DNA from: Leptobrachium leishanense
Lineage: Eukaryota > Chordata > Amphibia > Anura > Megophryidae
Direction: 5' to 3'
DNA length: 64,000 bases
NCBI GenBank assembly: GCA_009667805.1
Contig: CM019068.1
Span: 9,860,182 to 9,924,181, forward strand
In this document: positions 23,911-34,812 of the stretch, piece by piece
Layout: every line of letters begins with the position of its first letter
How positions within the stretch are numbered: the stretch's first letter is position 1
Program-made: the position numbers and the translations under genes
The notes under the pieces: generated by a model
The model's input: the letters and a program-made list of their open reading frames with translations, nothing else
Databases searched by the model: none
What the model was told of the DNA's origin: nothing

Positions 23911-24075
23911 CACTCAGCGGCCACTTTATTAGGTACAGCTGTTCAATTGCGTGTTAACACAAATTGTTAATCACCAAATCACACGGCAGCAACTAGGCGG
24001 CATTTCGGCATCTAGACGCGGTGAAGGCAACTTGCTGCAGTTCAAACCGAGCATCAGAATGGGGGGAGAAAGGGG

Positions 24076-25521
24076 GTTTCAGTGACTTTGAACGTGGCAT
24101 GAGTTGTTGGTGCCAGACGGGCTGGTCTGAGTATTTCACAAACTGCTGATCTCCTGGGATTTTCCTGCACAACATCTCTAGGGTTTACAGAGAATGACCC
24201 GAAAAATAGAAAATATCCAGTGAGCGGCAGCTGTGTGGACGAGAATGCCTTGTGAGGTCAGAGATCAGAGGAGAATGGATAGACTTGATCGAAAGGCAAC
24301 AGTAACTCAAATAACCTCTCGATACAAGCAAGGTCTACATATTCACCATCTCTGAACACACAACACCACGGCCAACCTTGAAGCAGATGGGCTACAGCAG
24401 CAGCATACCACCCCGGGTGCCACTCTCGTCAGCCAAGATTGGGAAACTGAGGCTACAATTCACACAGACACCAAACAGGACAATAGAAGATTGGAAAAAC
24501 GTTGCCTGCTCTGATGAGTCTCGATTTCAGCTGCGACATTCAGATGGGTCAGAATTTGGCTTAAACAGCTGGATCCATCCTGCCTTGTATCAACACTTCA
24601 TGCTGGTGGTGATAGTTTAAGGCTGGGGTCAGACGAGCGTGATTTCTACGGACTGTACGTGCGTGCAGTATGGACATCGTCAGTACGGGTGACGCAGTAG
24701 TGGTCACACAGTCCGTTTTTTCACTGAAGTTATTTTTGACGGATGTAGGAGGGAAAAATAAATTACAATGAAAAAACATTCTGTCCGTCAAAAATGCTGG
24801 ACGTATAAATGCAGTCCGTCTGACCTCGCTCCATCACTCACACACAAAGCTATGCAGACGTTGTGGACGTGGCGCACTCCGCACGTCCGTTCTAGCAGTA
24901 TTACGTTCTTGCCTAACCTGCGTCCGTTTGCAGCATCCGTCATGCGTCCGCAGTTCAGTGCGGACGTACTTCATGTGTCAGGCTCCAATGGACTTTCTTT
25001 CATGCTATCACGGACGTACTTTTAGGCGCAATCACGGACGTGAACACTACGCTCGTCTGACCCCAGCCTTATGGTGTGGGGGATATTATTTTCTTGGCAC
25101 ACTTTGGGCCCCTTAGTACCAATTGAGCATCGCTTAAATGCCACGGCCTACCTGAGTATTGTTGCTGACCATGTCCATCCCTTTATGACCACAGTACACC
25201 CTGTATCTTCTGGTGGCTCCTTCCAGCAGGATAATGCAGTGTCACAAAGCTCAAATCATCTCAAACTCCTTTCTTGAACATAACAATGAGTTCTCTGAGC
25301 TCCAATGGCCTCCACAGTCCCCAGATCTCGATCCAATCGACCACCTTTGGGATGTGGTGGAACGGGAGATTTGCATCATAGATGTGCAGCCGACAAATCT
25401 GCAGCAACTGTGTGACGCTATCATGACAATATGGAGCAAAATCTCTGAGGAATGTTTCCAACGCCTCGTGGAATCTATGCCGCGAAGAGGTAAGACAAAA
25501 GGGGACCCAACCCAGGACTAG
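24076..25521 (+). pseudogene. Tc1-like transposase remnant (copy D)
   Basis: Plus-strand pieces of transposase: SDFERGMSCWCQTGWSEYFT-like coding near 24080-24145, then ACSDESRFQLRHSDG (first catalytic aspartate region) near 24505-24550, and after the insertion LQWPPQSPDLDPIDHLWDVV near 25300-25358 and a C-terminal LVESMPRRGKTKG. The final catalytic position is D (PIDHLWD) where Tc1-type proteins have E, and there are multiple frameshifts plus the 450-bp miniature element. It is non-functional. Confidence 0.8.
24620..25069. mobile_element. TA-flanked miniature element, copy 2
   Basis: AGGCTGGGGTCAGACGAGCG at the left and CGCTCGTCTGACCCCAGCCT at the right are perfect 20-bp inverted repeats. 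TA occurs at 24618-24619 and 25070-25071; removing element plus one TA rejoins the host transposase sequence. The 450-bp interior has many GGACGTAC, CGTCCG and CCGTC motifs in inverted order and no coding capacity. Confidence 0.92.
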
Positions 25522-25556
25522 CAAGGTCTACCTAATATTGAGTAGTGAGTGTACAT

Positions 25557-26106
25557 ACACACTGACTGGTTAAAAAAAAAAAGTCACTCCCTGGATGTAT
25601 CTCAGCCAATAGGTGCTCGGCTTCCATTGGATAATTACTGCAGGGGTTAATATGTTTCAGCATTAAATGAGGTCATGTGACTCCCTGAATATACTGAATG
25701 AGCAGGTTTTTCCATCAATGGGTTTTTTCTCCCCTGATGGCACAGCGGGCATATGCCAAGATGGCAATGCCAGGATTCATCGGGCTCACATTGTGCGAGA
25801 GTGGTTGAGGGAGCATGAGACATCATTTTCACACATGGATTGGCCACCGCACAGTCCAGACCTTAACCCCATTGAGGTTAATCTTTGGGATAATGTGCTG
25901 GAGAAGACTTTACGCAGCGCCGCGACTCTCCCATCATCAATACAAGATCTTGCCACAAATTAATGCCGCTCTGGACGCCAATAAATGCTGTGACATTGCA
26001 TGAGCTTATCCACACGATGCCGCGGTGAATGTGTGACGCAATCACAGCAAAAGCCGACACAACTGCATATTACAGCGTGTGACTTTTTTTGGGCCGGGCA
26101 GCGTGT
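25557..26106 (+). mobile_element. Internally deleted Tc1-like element, copy E
   Basis: Left end ACACTGACTGGTTAAAAAAA with AAAGTCAC, right end GTGACTTTTTTTGGGCCGGG with CAGCGTGT; these are imperfect inverted repeats of the ...GGCCAAAAAAAGTCAC type. Only about 550 bp long, so roughly two thirds of a full Tc1 element is missing, including the N-terminal half of the transposase. It abuts copy D within a few bases. Confidence 0.75.
25740..25965 (+). pseudogene. Tc1-like transposase C-terminal remnant (copy E)
   Basis: The frame encodes [20 protein letters not shown], then [20 protein letters not shown] and [17 protein letters not shown] carries the second catalytic aspartate and PDLNPIE the final acidic residue. 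An extra residue (V in NPIEVNLWD) hints at a small insertion compared with the usual NPIE.LWD. The DNA-binding domain and first aspartate are deleted. Confidence 0.75.
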
Positions 26107-26641
26107 ATGTTTATAAATACAAATATCTTGGAAGATGAACTGAAAGACCTTAAATAGAAAATAAGAATTTTTTATTAAAGATTCATGCTATGAAAACACC
26201 AGCGTTTTGACCACAGTACTTGAATATAGGCCAATTGCTGGTTAAAACGTTGGCATTCTTATAACATGAATGCCAGCAAAAGTGACGGCTGTGAGTGGAC
26301 GAGCCGTCCAACTGCGCTCACTCCTAGCAGACTGTTGTATGCTGGCACATGGAATGACAGGTACGCATCGTCACCGCGGAAGGCCAATCATAACGTGCTG
26401 TCCCATACAGCCCTCTTACATCTCCACCCAGGTGGGTAAAGATGGCGGCTGGCACTGGAACCCGGGTCAGTACAGCCTGTGATATCTCCTTAAGGGATGA
26501 GATATCACATTGACCTTCATGACCAACGCAATGTTTAACCCCTCATGGGAAATCGCTACAAGAATGAATCCGTCAATGACCTGTTCACTTTAAACTGAAC
26601 ACAATGGTTGTTGGCATTTATTAAAGGAGCCTCTGCCATTA
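26107..26641. other. Anonymous stretch with a possible hammerhead relict
   Basis: No gene found. A short inverted pair, GATATCTCCTTAAGGGATGA then GATATCAC, lies near 26482-26510. The segment 26195-26262 resembles the hammerhead-bearing repeats elsewhere in the window. Confidence 0.4.
26219..26252 (+). ncRNA. Possible decayed hammerhead-like motif
   Basis: The plus strand reads TTGAATA, then TAGGCCAATTGCTGGTT, then AAAACGTTGGC. The layout (core, stem-loop, AAACGTT) parallels the motifs at 3713-3754 and 41681-41719, but CUGAUGA is degraded to TTGAATA and GAAA to AAAA, so activity is unlikely. Confidence 0.25.
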
Positions 26642-27069
26642 AGGCTAGGGTCAGACGAACGCATTTTTCGCGTTGCCCGTGAAAAAGTGCGTTCGAACGA
26701 ACGTACGTATTTTTTCCCGGAATACGAGATAGCGGTCATACGATGCGCCGTTTCGTCCGTGATTTTGTACGGATCATCAATAAAACACTTTTTGCGTCTG
26801 GACGTGATGTTGGCCGGACATTAGCAGCGTCTGACGTCTCCTAATCACACACACACGCCGCTAGCGGACGCAGCGCACTCTGTACGTCAGTAGTAGCGGT
26901 TTGACGTTCTCGAAAAAATGCGTTCGTTGGCCACTTGCGTTGCACGGACGAACTTTCGTGCGGCCGTTCGTCGTATGTTCCCCGGCATTGGACGTCATTT
27001 GCTGCTAGCACGGCCGTGATTTCGTGCGGCTAAACGCACGTGAAAAATGCGTTCGTCTGACCCTAGCCT
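26642..27069. mobile_element. TA-flanked miniature element, copy 3
   Basis: AGGCTAGGGTCAGACGAACG at the left and CGTTCGTCTGACCCTAGCCT at the right, perfect for at least 28 bp including GCATTTTTC. TA at 26640-26641 and 27070-27071. The interior is very rich in CpG (GCGTTCG, ACGTACG, CGGACG) and in sub-terminal inverted copies of CACTTTTTC/GTGAAAAA. Confidence 0.92.
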
Positions 27070-27665
27070 TATTCGGCTGGCACGTCAGTGATCTATACAC
27101 ACGACACCACCGTCTATCAGTGGCGCCACAAGGGGGGGCAGGGTGCGGCCTGCACCGGGTGACACCCTAAAAATATATTTTTTTTTTATATTTTTTTTAT
27201 TATTTTTTTTACACAAAAATATTTTACCAGGAAGGATACATTGAGAATTCTCTCATTTTCATGTCCTGGGTAGGCAAGGCCTAGGCTGGCACTTTCCAGG
27301 GGGTGGCAAAAAAACACCACAAAGAGGATATTCCCAGAGCACCGAAATGACGCAGACATTTCAGTTCTGTTGTTCCCCGCACTTTGGGGAATCCAATTTC
27401 CCTGGTGAACTTGCCGCAGGGTCCCTGAAGTGCAGGGAATCAGCCACCATATAAGATCCTATGAATGATAATAAAAAGGTCTGTTACAGAAACAAGAAAA
27501 AACGCTATTAGCAGAAAAGAAGTTGGATTTTTTTTCATTGAAAAATACCTAAAAGATATAAATAAATCAATAAATAAAGAGACTTTTTGCTACAAATTAA
27601 AGGAATAAGCGGTTTATTAGATATTGGATAAATAGTTGGTAATATTTTTAATATTGAAACCTATG

Positions 27666-27846
27666 CAGGGCTATTCAGAGAGAGGTGAAAACTTTGAGAC
27701 AGACTGGAGAATTGAAAATTCTAGGTCAAAATAGTCAAACCAGAAAAATTCTCCCATTTCTCTCACTTTGCAAACTGGCTATTTGGTCTAGATTGTTCAT
27801 TCTCCTGGCAATTCTCAAGGTTTTCACCTCTCTCTGAATAGCCCTG
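27666..27846. mobile_element. 181-bp miniature element with 3-bp duplication
   Basis: Begins CAGGGCTATTCAGAGAGAGG and ends CCTCTCTCTGAATAGCCCTG; the inverted arms run at least 27 bp without a mismatch. ATG is repeated at 27663-27665 and 27847-27849. Removing it restores CCTATGGTGTTCGCC, matching the copy at 50824-50838. The termini resemble those of the foldback family (CAGGG.TATTCA.AGAGA), so both are probably mobilised by the same unknown transposase. Confidence 0.92.
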
Positions 27847-28098
27847 ATGGTGTTCGCCTGAATAAAACTGTCAAATTTATTTATTTATTTATAAAGGATT
27901 TTACCAGGAAGGATACATTGAGATTTCTCTCGTTTTCAAGTATGTCCTGGGTTCAAGAATATTAAAATGTACCAGAAATACAAAGTAATAAATGCAAGAT
28001 ATTAAAAAAAAACACATATACAGATTAACAGAAAATAAATATGTAGGAAATAGTCACTATGTTACATGTTTACAGGTGCATTCTGTATATAGTCACTA

Positions 28099-29721
<1,623 letters not shown>

Positions 29722-30328
29722 TATGTTACATGTTTAAGGGTGCATTCTGTATATAGTCACTGTGTTACATGTTTACAGGTGCATTCTGTATATAGTCACT
29801 GTTACATGTTTACAGGTGCATTCTGTATATAGTCACTATGTCACATGTTTACAGGCGCATTCTGTATATAGTCACTATGTCACATGTTTACAGGCACATT
29901 CTGTATATAGTCACTGTGTTACATGTTTACAGGTGCATTATGTATATAGTCACTGTTACATGTTTACAGGTGCATTCTGTATATAGTCACTGTGTTACAT
30001 GTTTACAGGTGCATTATGTATATAGTCACTGTTACATGTTTACAGGTGCATTCTGTATATAGTCACTGTGTTACATATTTACAGGTGCATTCTGTATATA
30101 GTCACTGTGTTACATGTTTACAGGCGCATTCTGTATATAGTCAGTGTTACATGTTTACAGGCGCATTCTGTATATAGTCAGTGTTACATGTTTACAGGCG
30201 CATTCTGTATATAGTCACTATGTTACATGTTTACAGGTGCATTCTGTATATAGTCACTGTTACATATTTACAGGTGCATTCTGTATATAGTTACTGTGTT
30301 ACATGTTTACAGATGCATTCTGTATATA

Positions 30329-31942
30329 CAGTTGTGTTCAAAATTATTCAACCCCCAATGCTGTAAAGGGTTTTAGGGAATTTAGTGACATTTGTAATTG
30401 TATTCAGAATGAAATCCTACAAGGACTTTTTAAAGAACCATATGCAACTAAAATGACATCAATTGGTTTTGTAATACAGTAGTAAATGTTTCTTTTGTGA
30501 ATTCTTCATTGACACAATTATTCAACCCCTTAAAGACTACCACTCTGAAGAACAGAGGTTCATTCAAGTGTTTTCAATCAGGTATTGAAAACACCTGTGG
30601 ATGTCACGGAGCAGCAATAAAGCATAATAAGCACCAATTAGGCAGCTTTAAAATGACTGTGATACTCAGCTCCTTCTAGACATTTACTGGTGTGGTTACA
30701 AACATGGTGAAGTCAAGAGAATGGTCCAGGAAGACAAGAGAAGAGGTGATTACTCTTCACAGGAAGGGCAATGGCTATAAGAAGATTGCAAAGATGTTAA
30801 ACATACCAAGAGAGACCATAGGAAGCATCATTCGCAAATTCAAGGCAAAGGACACTGTTGAAATGCTACCTGGTCATGGCAGAAAGAAGATGCTGACTTC
30901 GACTGCTGTGCGCTACCTGAAGAGTAGAGTGGAGAAAAGTCCCCGTGTGACTGCTGAGGAACTGAGAAAAGATTTGTCAGATGTGGGTACTGAAGTTTCA
31001 GCTCAGACAATACGGCGCACACTGCGTAATGAAGGCCTCCATGCCAGAACTCCCAGGCGCACCCCCTTGCTGTCTCCAAAGAATAAGAAGAGTCGACTGC
31101 AGTATGCCAAAAGTCATGTGGACAAACCACAGAGGTTTTGGGATAGTGTTCTGTGGACTGATGAAACAAAATTAGAACTGTTTGGGCCCATGGATCAACG
31201 CTATGTTTGGAGGAGGAAGAACAAGGCCTATGAAGAAAAGAACACCTTGCCTACTGTGAAGCATGGCGGGGGGTCAATCATGCTTTGGAGCGGTTTTGCT
31301 TCTGCAGGTACAGGGAAGCTTCAGCGTGTGCAACGTACCATAAATTCTCTTCAGTACCAGGAGATATTGGATGACAATGTGATGCAGTCCGTCACAAACC
31401 TGAGGCTTGGGAGACGTTGGACCTTTCAACAGGACAATGATCCCAAGCATACCTCCAAGTCCACTAGAGCATGGTTGCAGATTAAAGGCTGGAACATTTT
31501 GGAGTGGCCATCGCAGTCACCTGACTTAAATCCGATTGAGAACCTCTGGTGGGACTTAAAGAAAGCAGTTGCAGTGCGCAAGCCTAAGAATGTGACTGAT
31601 CTGGAGGCTTTTGCCCATGACGAATGGGCGAAGATACCCGTAGATCGCTGCAAGACACTTGTGTCAAGCTATGCTTCACGTTTAAAAGCTGTTATAACTG
31701 TAAAAGGATGTTGTACTAAGTACTAAGATTGAATGTCACTTGGGGGTTGAATAAATGATAATGATGTGAGCACAGAAAAGACATTTGTGGTTATTTCATT
31801 ATAAATGTTATGTTATATTTGTCTGACCTACACGTGCCTCTTTGATTTAATTGTAAGCAAGATGACTGAATGATCAAAATCAATGTCAAACTGGCCAAAA
31901 CACTCAATTTCAGTGGGGGTTGAATCATTTTGAACACAACTG
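30329..31942 (+). mobile_element. Tc1-like transposon with intact ORF, copy C
   Basis: 1614 bp. Begins CAGTTGTGTTCAAAATTATT and ends in ATTTTGAACACAACTG, TA on each side (30327-30328, 31943-31944). Inner direct repeats ATTATTCAACCCC occur near 30341 and 30518, with the counterpart GGGGTTGAAT twice at the right end, so the IR/DR layout is complete. It is distinct from copies A and B in both ends and protein. The ends resemble, from memory, the fish/frog group that includes Passport; not checked. Features of a recent insertion are the intact ORF and clean TA borders. Confidence 0.95.
30692..31726 (+). CDS. Tc1-family DDE transposase, apparently intact
   Basis: 344 residues; a nearby in-frame ATG (codon 6, MVKSREWSRK) is an equally good start and gives 339 residues, closer to the family norm. 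The protein cuts and re-inserts its transposon at TA. Residues 20-50 (GYKKIAKMLNIPRETIGSII) form the first helix-turn-helix of the paired-like domain, and 84-110 (RVTAEELRKDL...SAQTIRRTL) the second, separated by the GRKK-type linker. The catalytic domain has D157 (LWTDETKLELFG), D248 (FQQDNDPKHTS) and E283 ([14 protein letters not shown]): 90 and 34 residues between them, the DD34E spacing of Tc1. The glycine-rich TVKHGGGSIMLW box is at 188-199. No stop or frameshift is visible, so it could encode active enzyme. There is no sign of introns. Confidence 0.93.
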   Translation: MVTNMVKSREWSRKTREEVITLHRKGNGYKKIAKMLNIPRETIGSIIRKFKAKDTVEMLPGHGRKKMLTSTAVRYLKSRVEKSPRVTAEELRKDLSDVGTEVSAQTIRRTLRNEGLHARTPRRTPLLSPKNKKSRLQYAKSHVDKPQRFWDSVLWTDETKLELFGPMDQRYVWRRKNKAYEEKNTLPTVKHGGGSIMLWSGFASAGTGKLQRVQRTINSLQYQEILDDNVMQSVTNLRLGRRWTFQQDNDPKHTSKSTRAWLQIKGWNILEWPSQSPDLNPIENLWWDLKKAVAVRKPKNVTDLEAFAHDEWAKIPVDRCKTLVSSYASRLKAVITVKGCCTKY

Positions 31943-32189
31943 TAGTCACTATGTTACATGTTTACAGGTGCATTCTGTATATAGTCACTATGTTATATGT
32001 TTACAGGTGCATTCCGTATTGCGGTATGTTAATAGGGAGCTCTTAAGGGACTTTAGACTGGGGGAAGATTTGATGGCGTCTGGGAGGTTATTCCATATTT
32101 GCGGTGCTCTGTAGGAAAATGAGGATGGAGCCACTTTCTTTTTGTATTGTGGTATTGCAAGTAAGGTGCGGTCCTGGATCGGAGGTTAT

Positions 32190-32479
32190 ACACTGAACAT
32201 CAGGGCATTTCTTTGCTGTTCGGTGTCTCTGAACAGATTAACCATTACTTATTCTATGGGGACTTTCACTGCCGTCGAACAGGCACTATACTTGCTGGCA
32301 GTTCACCAAAATTTGTGTGTGAGCATATGAGAGAGCTCCACAGCAATAAACCTCACAGTAATGTTTGCCGTGTATTATGAGCATTCAGTGTTATATGGGA
32401 GTACTGCTTTATGAGTAAGAGTATTTAAAAAAAACCCGCAAAATTTGGGGGCGTGACACCAACCCTAGTGACACCACTG
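32190..32479. repeat. Right remainder of the hAT element
   Basis: Interior and right end of the hAT element after the LINE insertion: CACTGAACATCAGGGCATTT, GGTGTCTCTGAACAGATTAA, then CAATAAACCTCACAGTAATG. It aligns with 50868-51180. The first part is also shared with foldback elements, so the two families have exchanged or inherited internal sequence. Confidence 0.8.
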
Positions 32480-32487
32480 CCGTCTAT

Positions 32488-33040
32488 ATACACACATAAT
32501 GGTCTATATACACACAGAAAGGTCTATATACACAGCACAGTCTATCTACACATAGACACTGATCTATATATACACAGCACAGTCTACATACACACACACT
32601 GGTATATATACACACACACAGTACATGCTATATACACACACACTGGTCTACATACACACAGCACAGTCTATATACACACACTGGTGTATATACACAGCAC
32701 AGTCTATATACACACACACAGTACATGCTATATACACACACACACACTGGTCTATATACACACAGTACAGTCTATATACATATGCTGGTCTATATACACA
32801 TACACAGTACATGCTATATACACAAACACACTGGTCTATATACACACAGTACAGTTTATATACATATGCTGGTCTATATACACACACACAGTACATGCTA
32901 TATACACAAACACACTGGTCTATATACACACAGTACAGTTTATATACATATGCTGGTCTATATACACACAGTACAGTCTATATACATATGCTGGTCTATA
33001 TACACACACACAGCACAGTCTACATACAAACCATAGTTAG
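32488..33040. repeat. TATACACAC microsatellite with higher-order pattern
   Basis: CTATATACACACA blocks separated by GTACAGT, GCTGGT and ATGCTA, giving a loose higher-order period of roughly 90-100 bp (for example ACATATGCTGGTCTATATAC at about 32778, 32869 and 32949). Long open frames on both strands, rich in Y, H, T and I or C and V, are artefacts. Confidence 0.9.
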
Positions 33041-33505
33041 TTCTGTGATACGTATTAGTGCTTAAGCTAATATTACAACTTCCATTAACTGTATAACTTC
33101 AGGCGCAATAATGATTCGATTGAGCTCAGACTTTATAAAAGCCCCTCCAGGAATACATTTCTTAGCCGCAGTGTGGGGTCTCATTCATATAATTGTGTCT
33201 CAGTACCCGCACACCATGTGCAGCACCTGCGGCAGAGCCTAAATACATATACTCAGGTCACACGCAGGGTCCAGTGATTTATCTGGGAATATGGATGAGA
33301 AGGAATGAGCTGTCGTTACATTTCATTTTAACATATGTCCGGCAGCTGGGGAAACGTAATGAATAACTCAGCCAGGGACTGACAGGCTTCAGGCAGCTAA
33401 CACGGCTCGTCACGTTCAGACACAGTAGCAGTTACTCAGATCTGCTGATACATGTGGTATCGAGGCGAGTGGGACATGTTTGTTAATCCTTTCAATGTCA
33501 GTCCC
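33041..33505. other. Anonymous, possibly single-copy stretch
   Basis: No transposon end, tandem repeat or coding domain recognised. The sequence is of mixed composition. Confidence 0.4.
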
Positions 33506-33735
33506 CCCCCAAGCCCCCTCCACCCGCACCTCCCTCTTATTGAGCCCCCTCCACCCGCACCTCCCTCTTATTGAGCCCCCTCCACCCGCACCTCCCTCTT
33601 AATGAGCCCCCTCCACCCGCACCTCCCTCTTATTGAGCCCCCTCCACCCGCACCTCCCTCTTATTGAGCCCCCTCCACCCGCACCTCCCTCTTATTGAGC
33701 CCCCTCCACCCGCACCTCCCTCTTATTGAGCCGTC
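33506..33735. repeat. 31-bp C-rich minisatellite (about 7 units)
   Basis: Units of 31 bp: GAGCCCCCTCCACCCGCACC plus TCCCTCTTATT. The units are nearly identical (one TTAATGAG variant at 33600), indicating recent expansion. Strongly strand-asymmetric (C-rich plus strand). Confidence 0.95.
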
Positions 33736-33934
33736 TGCGTTTTGGAGTGAGAAGTGGTGAGGCTTTACTGCGAACACATGGAAATGTCAAGCGAGAGCTT
33801 TCCTGTATTATGTTAAAAAGGGATAACAAGTAAATCATGTTTATATTCAAAGGGCCCCTGGTATTATAATAACGCCTCAAGCCGCTATACTGATCTGGCC
33901 TGCGGCTCGGGATCAGCCGCTTCTTACTGGGCAT

Positions 33935-34812
33935 TAAAGGGACGCTCTACCCATCCTGACCACTATATCTTTTTTAAACTGGCCAGATAGTAAGCAGTGC
34001 CCCCCCCAGCTCCCCCAATCTGCTGTACTCACAAGGCATCACCAGCAGCCGGGATTTTGAATTTCCCGGCTGCCGGTCACCAGATCGTACGGAACTTATG
34101 TACGTAAAGTGTGCGAGCCCCGAGCAATGTGCAACTTCCGGATCAACACCTCGAAGCTTCAGGGACCTATGGATTCAGAATCCCCTAAACCGAAGAGAAG
34201 GAGCAGCGCGCACCAAGGAAGAAAAGGGGAGTAAAAACACCTGGAACTAAAACAAAATGCACTGAGGTTGTCAGCAGGATCTGCCCATTATTTAAAGGCA
34301 AAAGGGAGGCTTTATTTTTAATAGTGTATCCTGTAATGTATACTTTGTGTAGGAGCCTCTAATAACTTGACGCAGTTTGCTATTGTAACGTAACAACCTG
34401 CTCTGCAAAGAAAAACGACTCCCAGAACCTGGTGTTAAATGATTTGGCTTTTCTAAAATCATTTAGAAAAATAAACCCTCCAAAAAATCCCTTACTTGCC
34501 CCTTATCCTGCGGGGCGGAGGGCGGCTGATCCGCCACTATCTCTGTCCAAAAAGGAAGACTGGAAACAAACAGTTCTCCGTGTTCTGCTGTCCCTGAGTT
34601 ATCTCTCTCACACAGAGCTCATGGCAATGTCGCACTTTGCTCCATGGAGTCCAACGAGCCGATACCAGCAGCTGCCGGCGTCCCACGGCCGCTATCTGTT
34701 TGCAGCTCCCAGCTTTTCTGATTCAAGACACTAATACACCAGCCGGATCAGAATCGGCCCGGGAACCGCGAGTCAGTAAGGGCATTTCTGCCAGCACCGA
34801 TGTATTTTACGT
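33935..34812. repeat. Dispersed repeat starting ATTAAAGGGACGCTC
   Basis: The stretch starting ATTAAAGGGACGCTCTACCC and containing GGATTTTGAATTTCCCGGCT and GTCAGCAGGATCTGCCCATT is related to 47785-49136 (GGATTTTGAATTTCCTGGCT, GTCAGAAGGATCTGCCCCAT). The TTAAAGGGAC type of end is frequent in amphibian miniature elements (from memory). A similar terminus, in the opposite orientation, lies at about 36263-36281 inside the next element. The right border is not clear; from about 34380 onward nothing is recognised. Confidence 0.5.

Larger units (their letters stand above)
23911..25551 (+). mobile_element. Decayed Tc1/mariner element, copy D
   Basis: Begins CACTCAGCGGCCACTTTATT and ends in ATATTGAGTAGTGAGTG, read outward as CACTCACTACTCAATATTAG. 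A TA follows the right end; the left TA has decayed. The body includes TTTGAACGTGGCATGAGTTG and GCACACTTTGGGCCCCTTAG, typical of a well-known fish/frog Tc1-like family whose ends read GCGGCCACTTTATTAGGTAC (from memory). A miniature element at 24620-25069 sits inside it. Without that insert the length would be about 1.19 kb, shorter than a full element. Confidence 0.82.

Noticed and set aside
32453..33065. Histidine/tyrosine/threonine-rich frames
   Set aside because: Translation of a TATACACAC microsatellite; open on both strands.
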